Shown here: piece after piece, positions 30,638 to 34,539 of the stretch | How positions within the stretch are numbered: position 1 is the stretch's first letter | Layout of the letters: each line of letters begins with the position of its first letter | Source of the DNA: an uncultured bacterium | Lineage (GTDB): Bacteria; Cyanobacteriota; Vampirovibrionia; Gastranaerophilales; Gastranaerophilaceae | DNA length: 34,539 nt | Reading direction: 5' to 3' | Assembly (NCBI GenBank): GCA_902775025.1 | Contig: CACYKP010000010.1 | Location: 1-34,539 of the forward strand | Program-made: the position numbers and the translations under genes | The notes under the pieces: model-generated | What the model was told of the DNA's origin: nothing | The model's database searches: none | What the model saw: only the letters and a program-made list of their open reading frames with translations

Positions 30638-32299
30638 TTAATCTTCCAAATCTTGATAATTAGGTTTAGAATATTTTTCAACCAATTCAACGTAGGCTTT
30701 TACCGAGCGTCCCAATGAAGGAGCGTGGAATGTTACGGTATTAAACCCGTCATCAATATATCTTGAAATGTCGATTTTGTGTTCACGGTGAAAAATCGGC
30801 ATCGAAAGAGCAAATTCGTGTTCTTTTCCGTTAATCATAACCGCAATTTTAGGCGAATTAGTATCGGTTACAACTATTTGCGCTCTGCCTATAGGTGCCC
30901 AGAAGGTTTGTTTAACATCTTTACCGCTTATTGTTACGGGGGCTGTTCCCAAATTTATGTTTTGGTAATAATGTCTGAGAATATTGTAATAAGGTTGTTT
31001 CAGTTTTGTTGCCATATATCCTGCTCCGAATTGGCTCATTCCGACGCCGTGTCCAAAACCTCCGCCATAGATTACAATGCTTTGAACGTTACCGTAGTTA
31101 TCAAGCTTCTTTTCAAATACTGCGTTAGCACTTGGTAGAGATATTCCGTTTTTTTGGAATACTCTTCTTATAACCAGTTCTTTTGAAACGATGTAACAAC
31201 CTCTTGAAGTCAGGATTTCAACCTCCATTATTTTCCCTGAGTTACCTCGTTTCATAACTTTTATATCTTTTATTTTCCCAATATCTTCGTGTTCGCTTAT
31301 TTGGGGGTGAACAAAGCCTGTCTTAGACTGTGCAGGAAGCGTTGTTTTTAAAACATCTTCAAGTTCTTTAACACCCCATTCTTTTGACCATCTGTAATAT
31401 GGTGATTCAATGTCGAATGAAGGAACTTTTACTTCATAGAAAGCTTTTGCTTTTTCGTCATTATCTAATATCTCAAAATCATATTTGTCGGGTACTGCTA
31501 CAAGGTAAGGTTTAGAAGGAGATGGGAAAATTTTTGTATTCGGGTCAGAAAATGCGTTTGCATAACTTTCCGTATAACCTCCCGCCGTAGAGCTATAAAG
31601 TGCTAAAATTAATTCATTGTTGTGTAGTGCTACAACTCCGTCTGTTTCCATAACTGCTCTTGTCGAGAGTTCTTCTTCCGTATTTGCACCGTAATATACT
31701 TGACTTGCAACGCTATCTACAACGCTAAATTCTTTGTATGCTTGAGTTCTTGGAGTAAGAACATAGTTTCTTGCAGCAACAGCTTGCGCCTTTAAAGCTT
31801 CTAAACCAAATCTTACAGGCATTTCATTTGGAACAACACCTTTTAAGTATTCTTGGAGTTCAACAAGGTTTACGAGGTAAAAACCTGTGTTATCTTTCTG
31901 TGTAATCTCAAAAGCACCATGGTAAAGAGCTTGTGTACCTTTTCTTAAAAGTCCTCTTACTCCTAACAAACCTTCAGGACAAACAATTACGACATCTTGA
32001 AAAAGATGTGATTTATGTCCGATGGATATTATTAGTCCTTTTTCGCTTTGCCTTATATTTATATCGGTATCAGGCGTAACTTTTGTTATTACTTTTTTTG
32101 TGGCTTTATCACAAAGCTCACATTCTGCTGTTCCGTATATTGTAATATCCTGTTTTAAAACATTTTGAAATTTATTATCTGTTATACCGACACGCACAAT
32201 GTCATAATTGTCAGAGGCATATGCATTATTAAACATAAGTGCAAATGAGAACAATATTGCACCTAATATAATTTTCCATTTTCCATTTTCCACTTTCAA
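30638..32299 (-). CDS. SpoIID/LytB-domain protein, probable peptidoglycan lytic transglycosylase
   Basis: SpoIID-type proteins cleave glycan strands of denuded or septal peptidoglycan. The 553-residue product has a signal peptide (about residues 1-28, ending NNAYA). The SpoIID domain spans about 140-450: ELQEYLKGVVPNEMPVRFGLEALKAQAVAARN carries the catalytic-region Glu159, with later GGYTESY and GFGHGVGMSQFGA. A CxxC (ECELC) lies at about 60-63. The best start is TTG 32299, 8 bases after AAAAGGGG; there is no suitable in-frame ATG until residue 22. It is followed 17 bases later by murJ and preceded 40 bases by cysS, suggesting one transcript. Confidence 0.88.
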   Translation of the reverse strand: MKVENGKWKIILGAILFSFALMFNNAYASDNYDIVRVGITDNKFQNVLKQDITIYGTAECELCDKATKKVITKVTPDTDINIRQSEKGLIISIGHKSHLFQDVVIVCPEGLLGVRGLLRKGTQALYHGAFEITQKDNTGFYLVNLVELQEYLKGVVPNEMPVRFGLEALKAQAVAARNYVLTPRTQAYKEFSVVDSVASQVYYGANTEEELSTRAVMETDGVVALHNNELILALYSSTAGGYTESYANAFSDPNTKIFPSPSKPYLVAVPDKYDFEILDNDEKAKAFYEVKVPSFDIESPYYRWSKEWGVKELEDVLKTTLPAQSKTGFVHPQISEHEDIGKIKDIKVMKRGNSGKIMEVEILTSRGCYIVSKELVIRRVFQKNGISLPSANAVFEKKLDNYGNVQSIVIYGGGFGHGVGMSQFGAGYMATKLKQPYYNILRHYYQNINLGTAPVTISGKDVKQTFWAPIGRAQIVVTDTNSPKIAVMINGKEHEFALSMPIFHREHKIDISRYIDDGFNTVTFHAPSLGRSVKAYVELVEKYSKPNYQDLED

Positions 32300-32302
32300 C
32301 TA
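32270..32302. repeat. TTTTCCATTTTCCATTTTCC repeat at the SpoIID start
   Basis: This tract is the same simple repeat as the arms of element A (11596-11735, 14750-14874). Here a single arm encodes the first residues of the SpoIID-like protein (KVENGKWKI). It shows how the repeat can enter coding sequence. Confidence 0.6.
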
Positions 32303-32339
32303 TTCAACCCCTTTTATTAAGCTCTTGTATTTACCCCTT

Positions 32340-33713
32340 TTATTTAAGTTCCCAAGTTGTTCCTTCTTTTGAGTCTTTTAGGATAATTCCTGCTTTATCT
32401 AAAGCGATTCTGATTTTATCTGCAACTTCCCAATTTTTTTCTGCTCTTGCAGATTTTCTTTTTTCTATAATTTCGTCCATTGAATTAAAGTTTTCGCCAA
32501 GCTCTTTGCTAATATCTTCTAATTTACCCCTTAATTCTTCTTCACTTAAAGTTGCTTTTTCAAAAGTAAACCCTAATGTTGTTCCAAGCTTATATAAAAG
32601 AGTATAAGCGTAATCAACACCTTTATTTGCTTTGTTTGTCAAATCAAACAGAACTGCAAGAGCCTTAGATGTATTCAAATCGTCATCCATAGCTTCAACA
32701 AAAGCGTTATATTCTTCATATTTTGTTATATCAAGCCCTTCAATGTTTTTACCTTTAGCGTTTAGTAATCTTTTTGCACCTGCTTGAGCAGAAGTTAAAG
32801 CTTCATCAGAAAATTCAACAGGCATTCTGTAATGGTTTGTTAATATGAAGAATCTTATTGTGTTAGAGTCATAATTCTTAAGCAGGTCATCTATTGTTAA
32901 GAAGTTGCCTAAAGACTTTGACATTTTTTCTTTATTTATGGTTACAAAACCATTGTGTAACCAATAATTTACAAACTTGCAGCCATTTGCACATTCAGAT
33001 TGTGCAATCTCGTTTTCGTGGTGCGGGAATATTAAATCAGCACCGCCTGCGTGGATATCTATGGTTTTACCTAAGTATTTTCTGCTCATAGCTGAACATT
33101 CAATGTGCCACCCCGGACGTCCGACTCCCCAAGGGGAATTATATCCGAATTTTTCATCTTTTTTCCATAGAGCAAAATCAAGCGGATCTTCTTTTTGTTC
33201 TCCAACTTCAATTCTGGCTCCGCTCTCTAATTGGTCAATCGGCTGACCGCTTAGTGAACCATATTTGCCGAATTTTTTAACCCTAAAATAAACATCTCCG
33301 TCTGCTTCATAAGCAAATCCTTTGGCGATTAAATCCTTTACCATTGATATCATCTCACCTAATGTCTTTGTAGCAAACGGTTCTATATCAGGGGGTAAAT
33401 TATTCAATTTTTTCATCGAATCACTAAACCTTTGATACCAATATTTTGAAACTTCTTCAGGAGTTTTACCTTCATTTTCGGCTTTTTTAAGGATTTTATC
33501 GTCAACGTCAGTTACGTTTCTGCAATAAGTAACATCATATCCTTTAAACTTCAAGTATCTATACAAAACATCCCAAGTTATATAACATCTTGCATGTCCT
33601 AAATGAGCGTTATCATAAACTGTAGGTCCGCAAACGTACATTTTTACTTTATTATCTTCTATTGGCTTAAATTCTTCAATCTGACCGTTATATGTATTAT
33701 GAAGCTTCAACAT
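32340..33713 (-). CDS. cysS: Cysteinyl-tRNA synthetase
   Basis: CysS charges tRNA-Cys. The 457-residue class I synthetase has HIGH-like motif HLGHAR (in CGPTVYDNAHLGHAR), where Cys28 is also a zinc ligand. WHIECSAMS (second Cys ligand), the HHENEIAQSE strand and the KMSKSLGNF motif are also present. Length is normal. GAGGGG lies 9 bases before the ATG. It heads a minus-strand unit followed by the SpoIID-like gene and murJ. A promoter lies at 33743-33771. Confidence 0.96.
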   Translation of the reverse strand: MLKLHNTYNGQIEEFKPIEDNKVKMYVCGPTVYDNAHLGHARCYITWDVLYRYLKFKGYDVTYCRNVTDVDDKILKKAENEGKTPEEVSKYWYQRFSDSMKKLNNLPPDIEPFATKTLGEMISMVKDLIAKGFAYEADGDVYFRVKKFGKYGSLSGQPIDQLESGARIEVGEQKEDPLDFALWKKDEKFGYNSPWGVGRPGWHIECSAMSRKYLGKTIDIHAGGADLIFPHHENEIAQSECANGCKFVNYWLHNGFVTINKEKMSKSLGNFLTIDDLLKNYDSNTIRFFILTNHYRMPVEFSDEALTSAQAGAKRLLNAKGKNIEGLDITKYEEYNAFVEAMDDDLNTSKALAVLFDLTNKANKGVDYAYTLLYKLGTTLGFTFEKATLSEEELRGKLEDISKELGENFNSMDEIIEKRKSARAEKNWEVADKIRIALDKAGIILKDSKEGTTWELK

Positions 33714-33742
33714 AAAATCCCCTCTCTGATAGTCGCAAGATA

Positions 33743-33771
33743 ATTTTATAATAAAAAGTAATACATGTAAA
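33743..33771 (-). promoter_or_regulatory. Candidate cysS promoter
   Basis: Minus strand: TTTACA (33771-33766), 17-base spacer, TAAAAT (33748-33743); the start point would be about 25 bases before cysS. Confidence 0.6.
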
Positions 33772-33924
33772 TAATGCTATATTTTTATTATTTGTCTTAA
33801 ATACACATGCTTCGCAGTTCCTGTATATAATAATATTAATGAAAAATATAAATTCTAGATTTATTAAAAATATAATAGATTATTACTTTTTCTTTGTATA
33901 CTGAATTATAAATGCTTATCTTAT

Positions 33925-34539
33925 TTATATTTTTTTTGAATGTATAAATATTATCGGATAGATTAAGGTTATTGATATTCCGATTAAAAACATTACAGGT
34001 AATGCTATTTTAAGGCTTATTATATTTATAACAATATTAGATAGCACAAATTTAAGTACAAATAATATTGCGGTTCCGCCTATTATACCTCTTACTATTC
34101 TGCGCTTTACTGAAACCTCTTTTGGATTGAAGGGAAAAAATCTTCTGCATAAAAAACAACCATTTAGAAAGCCCAATGTATAAGTATATACTACGATAGT
34201 TACATATAACTGTTTTTGCGGATTTACAAGGAGTTCATTCCCTATATAGTCCATTCTGTATGTATTGAAAAACCCTATAAAAATTAACGCAAGAATTGCT
34301 AAAATATTCATTATTCCAAGCAAATACAAATACCTGTTACTATCTTTTTCTGCCCAATTAATTAGCGGATGAATAGCAAAAATAAGAATAATACCGATTA
34401 AAAATCCGAAGAATACATCTTGCGGAGTGTGAACTCCGAGCCATAGTCTTGAAAAACCTACAAGCAGTATGGTTAAAATTAATAACGTGCATAGAATTTT
34501 ATGTTTTCTTATTAAAAAAGCAACACCGCCTAAAACAGA
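33925..34539 (-). CDS. PAP2-family phosphatase (partial, N-terminus cut by the window edge)
   Basis: This is the C-terminal 204 residues of a membrane phosphatase. The segment FSRLWLGVHTPQDVFFGFLIG contains the PAP2 C-terminal motif SRxxxxxHxxxD (here SRLWLGVHTPQD), which builds the active site. Phosphatidic-acid or undecaprenyl-diphosphate phosphatase activity is expected for the family. Several hydrophobic helices follow (about six in view) with a Lys-rich end. The reading frame continues unbroken to the right edge of the window, so the start lies outside. A shorter in-frame start at 34329 is not the real one. Confidence 0.75.
   Translation of the reverse strand, partial: SVLGGVAFLIRKHKILCTLLILTILLVGFSRLWLGVHTPQDVFFGFLIGIILIFAIHPLINWAEKDSNRYLYLLGIMNILAILALIFIGFFNTYRMDYIGNELLVNPQKQLYVTIVVYTYTLGFLNGCFLCRRFFPFNPKEVSVKRRIVRGIIGGTAILFVLKFVLSNIVINIISLKIALPVMFLIGISITLIYPIIFIHSKKI

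Overview
The window is AT-rich and codes with the standard bacterial code. Its gene content and protein flavour suggest a non-photosynthetic cyanobacterial relative, most likely a Vampirovibrionia (Melainabacteria) member of the Gastranaerophilales type. The pointers are a short cyanobacterial-style ribosomal protein S1, an infA-rpmJ-rpsM-rpsK ... rpoA-rplQ-truA-rplM-rpsI gene order, a DapL-like aminotransferase, a SpoIID-like wall protein, flagellar genes, and several lineage-style small proteins of unknown function. This assignment is an inference from remembered family features; no database search was run.

Layout. Bases 1-97 hold the 3' end of a 5S rRNA gene and its terminator. Bases 421-2881 are a flagellar operon (fliJ, a fliK-like gene, a hook/rod gene). 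Bases 3027-5341 encode a polytopic membrane protein and the RqcH/NFACT ribosome-quality-control factor. Bases 5342-7253 hold a decayed small gene, three minus-strand small proteins (one only 58 aa) and a redox-disulfide DUF1858 protein. Bases 7401-8863 are an NfeD-stomatin pair flanked by GC-rich palindromic repeats. Bases 8977-10611 hold a GNAT-like protein and two divergent XRE regulators.

Bases 10702-16363 are a minus-strand ribosomal/RNA-polymerase operon read infA, rpmJ, rpsM, rpsK, rpsD, rpoA, rplQ, truA, rplM, rpsI. Its intergenic gaps are unusually long and full of structure. There are two related palindromic elements whose stems differ by compensatory changes, two inverted-repeat elements, and hairpins that contain the stop codons of four genes. 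A shared leader motif also precedes four start codons. This is the most interesting part of the window.

Bases 16910-22294 hold a small hypothetical gene, a DapL-like aminotransferase, a metallo-beta-lactamase-fold hydrolase, a 75-aa protein and a 923-aa glycogen-synthase-like protein that lacks key catalytic residues. Bases 22555-22940 hold tRNA-Leu(CAA) and a partial tandem duplication of its 3' end and terminator. Bases 23058-24896 encode a secreted protein with a carboxypeptidase-regulatory-like domain and a flagellin-like protein. Bases 25056-27899 carry tpiA, a TatD-associated radical SAM protein, a small protein and maf.

Bases 27889-33713 (minus strand) carry rpsA with its own strong promoter, then the unit cysS, spoIID-like, murJ. 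In the sequence as given, murJ is broken by a +1-nt frameshift in an A5 tract. The right edge cuts a PAP2-family phosphatase gene.

Functionally the window mixes translation (5S, ribosomal proteins, S1, RqcH, CysS, IF-1, TruA), envelope synthesis (MurJ, SpoIID-like, probable DapL, PAP2) and motility (FliJ, FliK-like, hook/rod, flagellin-like).
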